Shown: positions 1-9,046 of the stretch, piece by piece
Position numbering within the stretch: position 1 is the first letter of the stretch
Layout of the letters: each line of letters starts with the position of its first letter
DNA from: DAIPKP01 sp964545875
GTDB taxonomy: Bacteria; Synergistota; Synergistia; Synergistales; Aminiphilaceae
Length of the DNA: 64,000 nucleotides
Assembly (NCBI GenBank): GCA_964545875.1
Contig: CAZJHH010000001.1
Location: 62,001 to 126,000, forward strand
Reading direction: 5' to 3'
Translations under genes and position numbers: made by a program
Notes under the pieces: model-generated
The model's database searches: none
The model's input: the letters and a program-made list of their open reading frames with translations, nothing else
Told to the model about the DNA's origin: nothing

Positions 1-1165
1 TATCCATATGCGCGATTCCCAGATCTTCCAAGGTAATTCCGGTTTTCCAGAAATTCCTTTCCGTCATGACGGAAGCGAGGGTAATCATGGAGGAAATAAC
101 CGGAACCTCCACGCCGAATTTCCGGGCAAGTTCCCAGAAAATATGGCATCCCACGGGAATATCCTCGGTAATGTACCGATTCTGGATGGTGAAAGGCCCC
201 GTTCCCAGAGCCAGGGGATACTGCTCGTCGAAGGGAATCACGAAATTTTCTCCCATGTGTTCCGCTCCGAGGATGTTCGATCTCGAGAAGAAGGCCTCTT
301 CCTTGAAATCTTGGATTCCCACTCCCATGGCTTTGGCAATGGCGCATTCCTCCCTGTACAGAGCCAGCTGGACCTTTGAGATGGAGGGGCAGTAGGCATG
401 GGAGTATATGGAAAAATCGTATTTGTTTTCGCCGTAGACAACTCCCCAGTTTTCCATGGCTCCCACGCCGAGAATGGTGCCGGGGCAGTGCAGTATGGGG
501 TTGACGTTGCTGAACCCGATGTCCGCCACCGTATCTCCTTGGATAGGATGTACCACCGAATCGAGGGAAGGCACGTATCGTTTCGATTCGAAAAAGGCCT
601 CCTGGTCGGTCATGGGAAGTGCGGCTCCCCGAAGGCTTATGGCCCAATAGTTGATGCTTACCTCGGGCATCTGCTGCCCCCCGGCGCTCTTGATACGGAT
701 TCCGTAAGGCTGGCTGCTCCATTCTCCTATGATGACTCTTTTGGTACAGCCCGCCTCCCGCATCATTTTCCGAAGAATCAGGGAGCCGAAGTTCGCCGTG
801 GTAAAGTGGATGGCCATGCCGTCCTCGAGATGCGGAATGAGCTTTTCGAGAAAGGCCTTGTATCCTATGGCGGGGAAACTGATGATGATGATTCCCGCTC
901 CCTGCACCGCTTTTTGAATATCGTCGGTAACCATATCCAGCTTCGCCAGCCCCTCCCGTTTGAAGCCGTAGAGGCTTTCCTGCCTGCCGCTGAGACGAAT
1001 CTCCCGATGTTCTCCGATGCATCCGAGCTGCTGAAAAAACTCGGGTAATTCGTACAGGCGCACTTCACGTCCCTTGAGAGCGGCGCAGGCGGCATGCCCC
1101 CGGGCGGTGGCTCCTCCTCCGAGAACGGCCATGGGTTTGTGCTGCAGATACTCCATATTTGTCAT
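1..1165 (-). CDS. opine/octopine dehydrogenase family protein (3' end outside window)
   Basis: The minus-strand frame from ATG 1165 stays open to base 1, giving 388 codons with no stop, so the C-terminus is outside the window. A GGAGG ribosome site lies about 7 bases upstream of the ATG. Residues about 15-22 read GGGATARG, a Rossmann dinucleotide-binding loop. Later stretches (HFTTANFGS, NPILHCPG) fit the NAD(P)-dependent opine/octopine dehydrogenase family, whose second domain has a conserved Asn-Pro-x-x-His. These enzymes reductively join an amino acid to a 2-oxo acid, or run the reverse. The substrate cannot be read. The TRAP binding protein gene upstream on the same strand could supply a substrate, but the roughly 320-base gap argues against tight coupling. 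Confidence 0.8.
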   Translation of the reverse strand, partial: MTNMEYLQHKPMAVLGGGATARGHAACAALKGREVRLYELPEFFQQLGCIGEHREIRLSGRQESLYGFKREGLAKLDMVTDDIQKAVQGAGIIIISFPAIGYKAFLEKLIPHLEDGMAIHFTTANFGSLILRKMMREAGCTKRVIIGEWSSQPYGIRIKSAGGQQMPEVSINYWAISLRGAALPMTDQEAFFESKRYVPSLDSVVHPIQGDTVADIGFSNVNPILHCPGTILGVGAMENWGVVYGENKYDFSIYSHAYCPSISKVQLALYREECAIAKAMGVGIQDFKEEAFFSRSNILGAEHMGENFVIPFDEQYPLALGTGPFTIQNRYITEDIPVGCHIFWELARKFGVEVPVISSMITLASVMTERNFWKTGITLEDLGIAHMD

Positions 1166-1447
1166 GTCGAGACCTCCTCAAATCTGGTACCGGGTACAAG
1201 GTGCGGTAGCTTAGGCTTGTGGGTGCGTTCTGTGCCCACACCGACCCTCCGGGATGCAAGCTGCGGTGGGGGGGGCATAAATGGGTTTGCCCCGAACGTA
1301 TCAACTCCAGCTCCTGTTTACGTAACGCCACACTCCAAGGAACACCGCCCTCAATGCGGCACTCCGGGAAAAAGAATAGAAATCACGGGGGGCCGCATCT
1401 TCGGGGATTTCGAAAGTTTTGCCCTGCCGCCCCGGAAATGCAGGATG

Positions 1448-1474
1448 GGTGCCGGGGGAGATTCCCCCGGCACC
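1448..1474 (-). terminator. strong hairpin after TRAP binding protein gene
   Basis: Perfect inverted repeat with 12-base arms (GGTGCCGGGGGA and its complement) around a GAT loop, 10 bases past the dctP-like stop. There is no clear T-run after it, so it may act as a 3' stabiliser as much as a terminator. The rest of the 1166-1483 gap shows no gene; it should hold the promoter of the opine dehydrogenase gene, but I see no convincing -35/-10 pair. Confidence 0.55.
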
Positions 1475-1483
1475 GAGAGCATG

Positions 1484-2500
1484 TTATTGCAGGGATTCTT
1501 TTATCTTTTCGAGGGTTTCCTTGCCGTAGATTTCTTCAAGTTTTGGCCAGGTGATGTTCCGAATGTGCTCCGCAAGCTCCGCCATATCCTTTTCGGGAAT
1601 CGAGATGATTTCCACGCCGGCTTCGGCGAGCTTTTTCTGGTATTCCATATCTTCGGCGTTGCTTTCCAGGAAGCTCTTGTCTGCCTGTTCATTTACGGCA
1701 TTTATGAGAACTTGCTGATCCTCGGGGGAGATACGCTCCCACACCTTGGTGCTCACGATATAGGCGGTCTGGTCGAAAAGGCAGTTGTAAGGAATGTAGT
1801 ATTTGATGACATCCCGAAAGCTCAGGTAGTTGATCTGGGAAGATCCGCCGATCCATCCGTCGCAGACCCCCGTCTGGATGCTGGTGTAGGTGTCCGCATA
1901 GGGAATGGTGGTTGTCCGGAACCCGAGATCTTCGGCGGTTTCCTTATAGACCGCCAGGGGAGCCACGCGGATCATGGCATTTTTCGCCGCTCCTGCCTGA
2001 AGGGAATTATCGGGTTTTTTCGCAAGCCCTACGCCGACAAAACCGTCCCCATAGAGCCGAAGGAGATGCACCCCGAGTTTTTCCAGGGAGCTTTCAATGA
2101 TGGAGTAGACCACGGAGCCCGGAGAAAGCTGTTTTTGCATGCCTTCGCTCGTTTCCGCAAGGAACGGAAGCGAGCCGACTTCCAGCATGGGATCGAACTG
2201 GCTGGGAAGAAAGATGAGTCCCATTTCGATGGTGCCCCGTCGAATTTCCTCGAAAACCTGGGTGTAATCCCCCAACTGGTTGGCAGGAAAAACATCGAGA
2301 ATCACCCTGCCCTCGGTCCCCTTTTCCACCGCATCCTTGATGGCCATAAGGGATTTGCTCCCCCGGTATTCCGGTGAGGAGATACCCGCCACCTTCAGTA
2401 CCATTTTTTCCCGGGCCAGACTCTCCGTTGTTCCAAGGGAGAAGAAAAGCAGTCCGAGAACGAGGGTTCCGATTATTCCCAATACCAAGTTTCTCTTCAT
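1484..2500 (-). CDS. TRAP transporter substrate-binding protein (DctP family), orphan
   Basis: A 338-residue periplasmic solute-binding protein. The first ~29 residues form a signal peptide (MKRN, a long hydrophobic run, then ESLA). The body has the DctP pattern: VFPANQLGDYTQVFEEIRRG near the N-terminus and a WIGGSS stretch in the ligand region. TRAP binding proteins capture carboxylic acids and pass them to a DctQM membrane pair. No DctQ or DctM is adjacent, so it either uses a distant permease or is a leftover. The start has AAAGGAG 11-12 bases upstream. The nearest co-directional genes are an opine dehydrogenase-family protein and an aminotransferase, which suggests an amino or oxo acid ligand (inference). 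Confidence 0.85.
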   Translation of the reverse strand: MKRNLVLGIIGTLVLGLLFFSLGTTESLAREKMVLKVAGISSPEYRGSKSLMAIKDAVEKGTEGRVILDVFPANQLGDYTQVFEEIRRGTIEMGLIFLPSQFDPMLEVGSLPFLAETSEGMQKQLSPGSVVYSIIESSLEKLGVHLLRLYGDGFVGVGLAKKPDNSLQAGAAKNAMIRVAPLAVYKETAEDLGFRTTTIPYADTYTSIQTGVCDGWIGGSSQINYLSFRDVIKYYIPYNCLFDQTAYIVSTKVWERISPEDQQVLINAVNEQADKSFLESNAEDMEYQKKLAEAGVEIISIPEKDMAELAEHIRNITWPKLEEIYGKETLEKIKESLQ

Positions 2501-2608
2501 TGCAACAACACTCCTTTAATAATAGTTTTGTGTACCTCAGCACGGTGCTCGTTTTCCGTCCTCCTTTCCGCGGAGCTTGAGCTTGTTCCGAATTCTCAAG
2601 GTATGACC

Positions 2609-3790
2609 TTATGTTGCATACCTTGACACGAATCGTTGTATGCGCCGCATACCTTCCTCGATGTAGTCGTACGATCGGCAGTAAGCGAGGCGAATGAAGC
2701 CGGCAACGCCGAAGGCCTCTCCGGGAACTGTGGCAACCCCCTCTTCCTCCAGAAGGGCCGTGCAGAATTCCAGGGCAGATATGCGCAGCTTGCGGATGCT
2801 GGGAAAAACAAAAAAAGCTCCCTGAGGTTCTACCGCTTCCATGCCCTCCATGTTCCGGAGGTACTCGCAGACCATGTTCCGCCGTTTTGCGTACTCCCCG
2901 ATCATGAGAGCCACATGCTGATCGGCTTCCTGAAATGCCCGGGTTACCCCCGCTTGAGCGAAGGAATTGCAGCAGGTGGTGCAATTTTGATGGCACTTGG
3001 TCGCATAGGGTTTCATTCGTTCGGGAAGGATCGCCCAGCCCACCCGCCACCCCGTCATGGACCAGGTTTTTGAGGCGGCTCCTATGGTGATGGTCCGTTC
3101 CGCCATGCCCGGAAGGCTTCCCATGCTTACGTGTTCTCCCTGGTAGAGAAATTTTTCGTAGCATTCGTCGGAAACAATCCAGAGATCTCTTTTCCGGGCA
3201 AGGTCTGCGATGGCTTCCAGATCTCTTCTGGTGAGGACGGCACCGCTGGGATTATTCGGGGTGTTCAACAGAATCATGCGGCTTTTGGGAGAGAGGGCTT
3301 TTTCCAGATCTTCCACCTGGAGTCTGAAATGATGTTCCATGTGACAGGGCACATTCACCACTTGGGCATTGGCGAGAGCAAGCTGGTCCGCATAGGCGGG
3401 AAAAAAGGGGGAAGGAATGAGAACCTCGTCTCCGGGTTCGAGAATCGTCAGAAAGGTCATCAAAAGAGCTTCCACGGCTCCGACGGTAACGATGACGTGA
3501 AGGTCCGGATCCACCTGCATGTGGTTGCATCGGCCATATTTTTCCGCAATAGCCTCCCGGAGGGGAAGGGTGCCGGAGATGTCCGTGTAATGAACGTCTC
3601 CCCTTTGAAGAGCTTCCACGACCCCTCTTTTGGCACATTCCGGAGAATCGAAATCCGGGCGGCCTATCTCCATGTGGATCACGCTTCGGCCTTGCCGTTC
3701 CAGCTCGTTCGATCTTGAAAGGATTTCCCGTATTCCTCCCTTGAGGGGAATAGTGGCCATACGGGAATTGGGAAAAGAAATTCTGGACAT
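2609..3790 (-). CDS. pyridoxal-phosphate aminotransferase, class I/II
   Basis: A 393-residue fold-type I aminotransferase, close to the usual ~390. I chose the ATG at 3790 because GGAGGGGG lies 9-10 bases upstream; an upstream extension of 19 codons has no comparable site. Visible hallmarks are NTPNNPSG at ~176-183, the Asp-bearing SDECYEKF at ~207-214 that holds the PLP ring nitrogen, and the PLP lysine in ASKTWSMTGWR at ~241. It moves an amino group between an amino acid and a 2-oxo acid in the cytoplasm. Specificity cannot be told; aspartate- and aromatic-type enzymes share these motifs. The gene lies between the TRAP protein and the IclR regulator, all on one strand. Confidence 0.9.
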   Translation of the reverse strand: MSRISFPNSRMATIPLKGGIREILSRSNELERQGRSVIHMEIGRPDFDSPECAKRGVVEALQRGDVHYTDISGTLPLREAIAEKYGRCNHMQVDPDLHVIVTVGAVEALLMTFLTILEPGDEVLIPSPFFPAYADQLALANAQVVNVPCHMEHHFRLQVEDLEKALSPKSRMILLNTPNNPSGAVLTRRDLEAIADLARKRDLWIVSDECYEKFLYQGEHVSMGSLPGMAERTITIGAASKTWSMTGWRVGWAILPERMKPYATKCHQNCTTCCNSFAQAGVTRAFQEADQHVALMIGEYAKRRNMVCEYLRNMEGMEAVEPQGAFFVFPSIRKLRISALEFCTALLEEEGVATVPGEAFGVAGFIRLAYCRSYDYIEEGMRRIQRFVSRYAT

Positions 3791-3984
3791 CGTTACATAC
3801 CCCCTCCGCATCATGGCGTGCGGCAACCATTTTTTTCTTCGGGCCAAGAGAGTATGTATTCAAGGTGGAAAAGATGGCGGGGGTAAAGAGAAGGCCCTTT
3901 TTATGCGAGAGACGAGGGGCGAATGTTTCTCTCATCTCTGTGCGGGCATATTCATTGTCGTTGCGGAATGTTTCTTTCCGGGAG

Positions 3985-4737
3985 CTAACGCCTGAATTGA
4001 AAGCTGTAGGAGAGCTCCTCCGCTCCGTTTTTCAAGATCTGGATCCATTGGGCCATGCGTTCCTCGGGCAAACGTTCTTTGGGGGCCGCAAGGGCAAGGC
4101 TCGAAAAAACCAGGCCGTCCTTATCGAATACGGGAACCACAAGGGAGATGAGGCCAAGGGTAAAAATCTCGTTCTCCACGGCATATCCCTGTTTTCTGAT
4201 TTTTGCGTATTCCTCCAGAAGCTCTTCTTTATCGGTGATGGTGAGAGGGGTGCGCTTTTCAAGCTTCAGCGAATCGAGGATCTTGCTCATACGCTCACGG
4301 CTCTGGTAGGCGCAGAGAAGCATGGCGGAACCTCCGGCGTTCAGGGGAATGCTTTTGCCTATAAAGTCGTCCGAATCGTAGATGCCTCCGGGAAGAGCTC
4401 TCTTATAGGCCGGAAAGGCCCGGTCTCCTTCCCAGACGGTGATATAGGTGGTTTCTTGGAGTGTATCCGTAATATGAGCCAATACGGGCCGTGAAATTTC
4501 ATCGATTCCCTTAAACCTGTTGTATACGCTGCCGAGACGAATCATGATGGGGCTCAGGTGGTATTTTTTGGAGGAAAGATCCTGAATGATGAAGTTGTGA
4601 TTCCTCATGATCTGAAGAAGCTTGAAAGTACCACTCTTTCCCATCTCGACATGGGATGCGAGATCCCCAAGGGTCAGCTCGTAAGGGGGTTCCCCGAGGC
4701 GTTTTATTATCAGGAGAGATTTATCCAGACTGCTCAT
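3985..4737 (-). CDS. IclR family transcriptional regulator
   Basis: A 250-residue regulator starting at the ATG at 4737, which has GGAGGTGG just upstream; a longer frame to 4911 lacks a ribosome site. The N-terminal winged helix-turn-helix (about residues 5-65: DKSLLIIKRL, LTLGDLASHVEMGKSGTFKLLQ) is followed by an IclR effector domain with the typical GKSIPLNAGGSAMLLCA and GYAVENEI stretches. IclR proteins bind small carboxylic or aromatic acids. The aminotransferase gene lies directly downstream. Two inverted repeats sit in its own promoter region, suggesting autoregulation. Its other targets are unknown; the aminotransferase and TRAP genes are candidates. Confidence 0.88.
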   Translation of the reverse strand: MSSLDKSLLIIKRLGEPPYELTLGDLASHVEMGKSGTFKLLQIMRNHNFIIQDLSSKKYHLSPIMIRLGSVYNRFKGIDEISRPVLAHITDTLQETTYITVWEGDRAFPAYKRALPGGIYDSDDFIGKSIPLNAGGSAMLLCAYQSRERMSKILDSLKLEKRTPLTITDKEELLEEYAKIRKQGYAVENEIFTLGLISLVVPVFDKDGLVFSSLALAAPKERLPEERMAQWIQILKNGAEELSYSFQFRR

Positions 4738-4749
4738 GCTCCACCTCCA

Positions 4750-4785
4750 TTTCCTATTAGGAAATAACTTTTCCAAAATAGGGAA
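4750..4785. promoter_or_regulatory. candidate IclR operator pair
   Basis: TTTCCTATTAGGAAA at 4750-4764 is a perfect 7+1+7 palindrome. The imperfect relative TTCCAAAATAGGGAA follows at 4771-4785. Both are 13-50 bases upstream of the IclR start, in an AT-rich stretch that should hold its promoter. Placement and symmetry suit a dimeric autorepressor; binding is inferred. Confidence 0.5.
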
Positions 4786-4932
4786 TAATCTTACTGTATC
4801 AATAAAAAAGAATTTGTCAAGAAGGTTTCGACAAATTGCGATAAGGCCATGGCTTTTTCGTTCTATGGGAACGGAGAAATCGTTGTAAAAATCAATACGG
4901 AAGGGGGGCATGATCGGGGGTGGATGCAGAAA

Positions 4933-4978
4933 GGGGATTCCGGAAACGTCTTCGGACGAAGAAATTTCCGGAATCCCC
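4933..4978 (-). terminator. long hairpin downstream of amidohydrolase
   Basis: 14-base arms (GGGGATTCCGGAAA and its complement) enclose a second small stem CGTC-TTCG-GACG with a stable UUCG-type tetraloop. It lies 40 bases past the stop of the minus-strand amidohydrolase gene and probably ends that transcript. No T-run follows. Confidence 0.55.
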
Positions 4979-5018
4979 CGGTTGTTCGGTTTATGCGTTT
5001 ATCGTCTGTTCGGGGAGG

Positions 5019-6590
5019 CTATGCGGAGTACCGAACCGCTCCGTTTACCAGAACCGCCCGGGTTTGCACCCCCGGAAGTTCGTCGGGCTTGAGGCTTGAG
5101 AGATCCTTATCCAGCACGGTGATATCCGCCCGGCAGCCCTGCCGGAGAGAGCCCTTTTTATCGTCCCTTCCCGTGAGACGGGCGGGGTTGCGGGTGTACA
5201 TGGCCAGGGCCTCCTCCAGGGAGATTTTTTCCGCAGGATTCCAGCCTTCCCGGGGATAGCTCTCGGGATTCTGCCGCACCAGGGCTCCTCGGATGCCGAG
5301 AAGGGGATTGATGGGTTCCACCGGGCAGTCGCTGGAGCCCACCAGAAGAACCCCCGCATCCATCATGCTCCGGAAGGGGAAGCACCAATCTTTCCGCTTC
5401 TCTCCCAGCCGTGCCGGGGCCATGTGTACGTCGCTTACGAGCTGGTGGGGCTGTACGTCCCCGGCGATTTCCAGCTCTCCGAGCTGCTGCACCTGGTCCG
5501 GCCGGCAGACCTGGAGGTGGCTCGCCTTTACCGGATAGGGCCAGGTAAAACCTTCCTCCTTCGTCTTTCGGACGCAGCGGATAAGCTGGTCTATGGCGGC
5601 GTCTCCGATGGCGTGGATCTGGGGCTGAATGTAGCGTTCCCCCATCTCCCGAAGAAGTTCCGTGAGCTGGGTGTCCGAATAGAGCAGGGTGCCCGTGCCG
5701 GGGCGATCCGCATAGGGTTCGGTAAGGGCGGCGGTGCCCCCTCCCAAGGAGCCGTCGAGATAGAGTTTGCATCCTCCGTAACGTACCCAGAAGTTGCCGA
5801 AGCCGCTGGTGACGGGGATGTTGGGCATGTCGTCGTAGTAGCCTATGATGCGGAGAGGAAGGTTCCCCCGGCGGTGGAGAATTTCGTAGTATCCCAGCTC
5901 ATCTCCCAGGCCGATGCTTCGTCCTCCGATAACGTGTACCTCTCCTATACCCGCCTCCAGGAATTCCCGGAAGAGCTGCTGAAAGGCCTGATCCATCCGG
6001 GGATCCTTCCGGAGGGCCCGGGCCAGGGCATCCGTTACGGGGCGGGCTTCGTTTTCCTGCAAAATGCCCCGGGAGCGGGCCTCTTGTGAAAGAGCTCCCT
6101 TTTCATCGAGAGCTTCTCCCAGGGCGAGGCCCCGGGAGTTGGCCACGTGAATGTGCGTGCATATGCGCACCAGCAGCACCGGGTTGGGAATATCCAGGGC
6201 ATCCAGATCCTTGCGCTCCGGAAGCACCGGGTTTTTCCAGTTCTGTTCGTTGAGAAGAATGCCGTAAATCCACTGGTCCGGCTCGCACTTTCGGGCCTCT
6301 TCCCGGATCATCTCCAGTACTTCCTCCCGGGAGGCGGTGCCGGAGCAGTTTAGGCCGAAACGGTGCCGGGCCGCCGAAGCCAGGTGCACGTGGCTATCCG
6401 TAAAGGCGGGAAGAATGGTGCCTCCCCGGGCATTCAAGGGAATAGCGGCGGCGAACTCCGGAAGATTCCGTAGTTCCTCCTCCCGGCCTATCCGGAAAAT
6501 GGTGTTTTTTTCGATCAGCAGCGCTTCTCCGGGGGGAAGAAATGTTTCCCCGTCGAAAATGCGCCCGTTGTGCAGATAGAGCATGGTCAC
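5019..6590 (-). CDS. amidohydrolase, YtcJ/Amidohydro_3 type
   Basis: A metal-dependent amidohydrolase of about 523 residues, normal for the YtcJ-like group. I chose the GTG at 6590 (protein MTMLYLHNG) because AAGGAGG lies 8 bases upstream; the ATG two codons later is also possible. The metal site begins with FTDSHVHL near residue 60, continues with the His in QIHAIGDAA, and ends with the Asp in GSSDCPVEP. The C-terminal composite sheet (ADITVLDKDL) completes the family signature. Such enzymes hydrolyse amides, imides or formamides; the substrate is unknown. It lies 47 bases after a GltD-like flavoprotein and probably forms an operon with it. A paralogue is at 24973. Confidence 0.87.
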   Translation of the reverse strand: MTMLYLHNGRIFDGETFLPPGEALLIEKNTIFRIGREEELRNLPEFAAAIPLNARGGTILPAFTDSHVHLASAARHRFGLNCSGTASREEVLEMIREEARKCEPDQWIYGILLNEQNWKNPVLPERKDLDALDIPNPVLLVRICTHIHVANSRGLALGEALDEKGALSQEARSRGILQENEARPVTDALARALRKDPRMDQAFQQLFREFLEAGIGEVHVIGGRSIGLGDELGYYEILHRRGNLPLRIIGYYDDMPNIPVTSGFGNFWVRYGGCKLYLDGSLGGGTAALTEPYADRPGTGTLLYSDTQLTELLREMGERYIQPQIHAIGDAAIDQLIRCVRKTKEEGFTWPYPVKASHLQVCRPDQVQQLGELEIAGDVQPHQLVSDVHMAPARLGEKRKDWCFPFRSMMDAGVLLVGSSDCPVEPINPLLGIRGALVRQNPESYPREGWNPAEKISLEEALAMYTRNPARLTGRDDKKGSLRQGCRADITVLDKDLSSLKPDELPGVQTRAVLVNGAVRYSA

Positions 6591-6637
6591 AGAAAGAACC
6601 TCCTTGATCTTGAAGACGAGATTTGTCGCCATGTATT

Positions 6638-7870
6638 TTACACGATCTTGCCTTCCAGATACTCTTCCATGGCCTGAACCACGATTTTGGATTGCGCCAC
6701 CGCCTCCACCACGGTTTTTGCCCCGGTTACCACATCTCCCGAGGCGAAAATGCCCTCCCGGGTGGTATGCCCTCGGGAATCCGTGACGAGAAGCCCTTTG
6801 ATTCCCGTTTCCAGGCCGTTCGAATTATCCGGAATGGTGGCGCAGGGATCCTGGCTGATGGCGATAATCACGGTGTCGCAGGAGAGCAGGGCGATTTTTT
6901 CCGTATCGTGATATCGTCCCGGAGCGTTTTCTTCCTCCTGGGTTTTCACGTATCGTACCCCTTCCTTCGTTATTTCCACGGGCCGGGCTCGATAGAGAAA
7001 TTGGACTCCGTCGATGAGAGCGTACTCCACTTCCACATCCCGGGCGGGGATGTACAGCTTGTCCTTGCGATAGAGTATCGTTACCTCCCGGGCTCCCCGG
7101 CGGAGGCAGGACCGGGCCGCGTCCATGGCGGTATTGCCCGCTCCGATAACGCATACCCGTTCTCCCAGATGGTACACTTCGGGGTTCCGCAGATAATCCA
7201 GGGCGTAGTGCACGTGCCCCAGGCTTTCGCCCTTGATGTCCAGCCGATGGGGGGTCCATACTCCCGTGCCGATAAAGAGAGCTTCGAAACCGTCCCGGAA
7301 AAGATCTTCCAGAGTAAGGCGTTTTCCGATAAGCGTGTTGGGGCGTATGGTCACTCCCATGCGGATAAGATGCTCCTCCAGGCGATCCAGAAGCGTTTTG
7401 GGAAGCCGAAAATCCGGTATGCCGTAGCGGAGCACTCCCCCGATCTTGTCCTTGGATTCGTAGATGGTGATGTCGTATCCCCGGAGGGCGAGAAGAAAGG
7501 CCACGGTAATGCCCGCGGGCCCCGCTCCGATAACGCCCACCTTTTGGGGGATCCTTTTTTCGGGAAGCAGATCCATGAATCGGAGATAATAGTCGGAAAT
7601 GTAGTGTTCCACGGAGCTGATACGTACGGGTTTGTTTTTGTGTCCCAGAATGCAGTGACCTTCGCAAAAACTTTCGTGAGGACAGACGAGGGAGCAGATT
7701 ACCGAAAGAGGATTGTTCCGGAAGAGCATCTCTCCCGCCTTTCGGATCTGTCCTTCGAGAAGCATGGAGATCATCTCCGGAATGGGAGTGCCCACGGGGC
7801 ATCCCCTGACGCACTGGGGGTTGGCGCACTGAAGACATCGTTTGGATTCCTGAACTATTTGGGTTCCCAT
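6638..7870 (-). CDS. GltD/PreT-like FAD- and NAD(P)-dependent oxidoreductase
   Basis: About 410 residues, starting at the ATG at 7870 with AAGGAGGG 6-7 bases upstream; a longer frame to 8041 crosses a terminator. The N-terminal part carries cysteine groups (CLQCANPQCVRGCP, CSLVCPHESFCEGHC) that bind two Fe-S clusters in glutamate synthase small subunit and PreT/NfnB-type proteins. GAGPAG (~140) is the FAD loop and GAGNTAMD (~260) the NAD(P)H loop. It passes electrons from NAD(P)H to a partner. No glutamate synthase large subunit or dihydropyrimidine dehydrogenase is nearby, so the acceptor is unknown. The downstream amidohydrolase suggests a nitrogen-compound pathway (inference). Confidence 0.85.
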   Translation of the reverse strand: MGTQIVQESKRCLQCANPQCVRGCPVGTPIPEMISMLLEGQIRKAGEMLFRNNPLSVICSLVCPHESFCEGHCILGHKNKPVRISSVEHYISDYYLRFMDLLPEKRIPQKVGVIGAGPAGITVAFLLALRGYDITIYESKDKIGGVLRYGIPDFRLPKTLLDRLEEHLIRMGVTIRPNTLIGKRLTLEDLFRDGFEALFIGTGVWTPHRLDIKGESLGHVHYALDYLRNPEVYHLGERVCVIGAGNTAMDAARSCLRRGAREVTILYRKDKLYIPARDVEVEYALIDGVQFLYRARPVEITKEGVRYVKTQEEENAPGRYHDTEKIALLSCDTVIIAISQDPCATIPDNSNGLETGIKGLLVTDSRGHTTREGIFASGDVVTGAKTVVEAVAQSKIVVQAMEEYLEGKIV

Positions 7871-7973
7871 AAAAGACCCTCCTTGCATTTTTTGGTACGA
7901 TCCATATTCGAGAAAGCATGGTAATTCGTTCCGCTGAAAATGTAAACACTTGTCGGTTTTTTGATTGAATAGC

Positions 7974-8034
7974 AAAACACCTTCGGCTTTCTCTCGTGTT
8001 TCCCGGGCAGATAGAGATAAGCGGAAGGTGTTTT
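7974..8034. terminator. bidirectional terminator-like hairpin
   Basis: AAAACACCTTC at 7974 pairs with GAAGGTGTTTT ending at 8034. The arms have A-rich and T-rich edges, so it can work in either direction. It lies just past the stop of the eamA-like gene and upstream of the GltD-like gene, dividing the two minus-strand units. Confidence 0.65.
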
Positions 8035-8064
8035 TTTTCACTGCTTCTGTTTTTTTGTGAAAAC

Positions 8065-9000
8065 TCAGGAGCTGCGGTTTCTCCCGGAGCTGGAGAGCAT
8101 GATGCGCAGAGAGGAGAAATTGGTGTTACAGATGATCAATCCCAGCAATATAATTGCGCTCCCCAGCCATTGAGATGCGGAAAGCCTTTCTCCGAGAACT
8201 ACCTGGGCAATGAGCAACCCCGAAATGGGAACCAGCAGGGAAAAGGGAGCGATGCTTCCCGCAGGGTGTTTTGTCAGCAACCGGCTCCAGCATGTGGAAC
8301 CTAAGATGGTTCCTCCATAGGCCAGATAGGCGATGGAAAAGATGGCGGATCCCTTGATATTCGTCAGTGATGACCAGAGCGTTTCGGGGGTGTCCATCAA
8401 GAGGGCCATGGCCAGTAGCGGCAGAGGAGGGACCAGGCTCGACCAGGCTACCAGGCTCAGGGTGTCCAGTTTTTCTCCCCGGGAAGCCGCCTTACGGGCC
8501 GCAAGCCTTACGATGACATTGGAGATTCCCCAGAAGGCGGCGGCGGCAATCGTAAGGAAGAGCGCGAATCCGGGAATGGAAAACACCAGATTGACGTCGT
8601 TGATGCCTCCGATACAGTAAAGTCCCAGAAAGGCGACGAAAAAACCCAGTATTTGCCGTGCTTTTATGGGTTCTTTCAAAAGAAGAAAGGCAAAGATGAT
8701 GGTGAAAAATGCTTGGGATTGGAGAATCATGGAGGCGATGCCTGCAGGCATTCCTATGGTCATGGCATAGAAAAGACAGGCAAACTGGCCGAATCCGATG
8801 GTCAAACCGTACGCCAGGACGTAGCGCCCTTCTATCGCCGGTTTTCGGATAAAAAAGATTATGGGCAGAGCGGTAAAGGTATAGCGTAGTGCCGCGAGAA
8901 GCATGGGAGGCATGTCGTGCAGCCCGATTTTGATAACCGTGAAATTGCCGCCCCAGATCGTTGCTATAAAGAATGCCAGAGCCACATCTTTTTTGTTCAT
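8065..9000 (-). CDS. eamA: EamA/DMT family inner-membrane exporter
   Basis: A 311-residue drug/metabolite-transporter protein made almost wholly of ~10 hydrophobic helices in two EamA halves. The N-terminus (WGGNFTVIKIGLHDMPP), the GMPAGIASMILQSQAFFTI stretch and LLVPISGLL closely parallel what I recall of E. coli EamA, an exporter of O-acetylserine and cysteine. So export of an amino-acid-like metabolite is likely, though the true substrate is unproven. AAGGAC lies upstream of the ATG. It begins 46 bases after the glycyl-radical activase gene on the same strand and may be read with that operon. Confidence 0.85.
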   Translation of the reverse strand: MNKKDVALAFFIATIWGGNFTVIKIGLHDMPPMLLAALRYTFTALPIIFFIRKPAIEGRYVLAYGLTIGFGQFACLFYAMTIGMPAGIASMILQSQAFFTIIFAFLLLKEPIKARQILGFFVAFLGLYCIGGINDVNLVFSIPGFALFLTIAAAAFWGISNVIVRLAARKAASRGEKLDTLSLVAWSSLVPPLPLLAMALLMDTPETLWSSLTNIKGSAIFSIAYLAYGGTILGSTCWSRLLTKHPAGSIAPFSLLVPISGLLIAQVVLGERLSASQWLGSAIILLGLIICNTNFSSLRIMLSSSGRNRSS

Positions 9001-9046
9001 GCTGAACCGTCCTTCCTCTACGAATAAGGCTTGAAATCCTCAGTTC

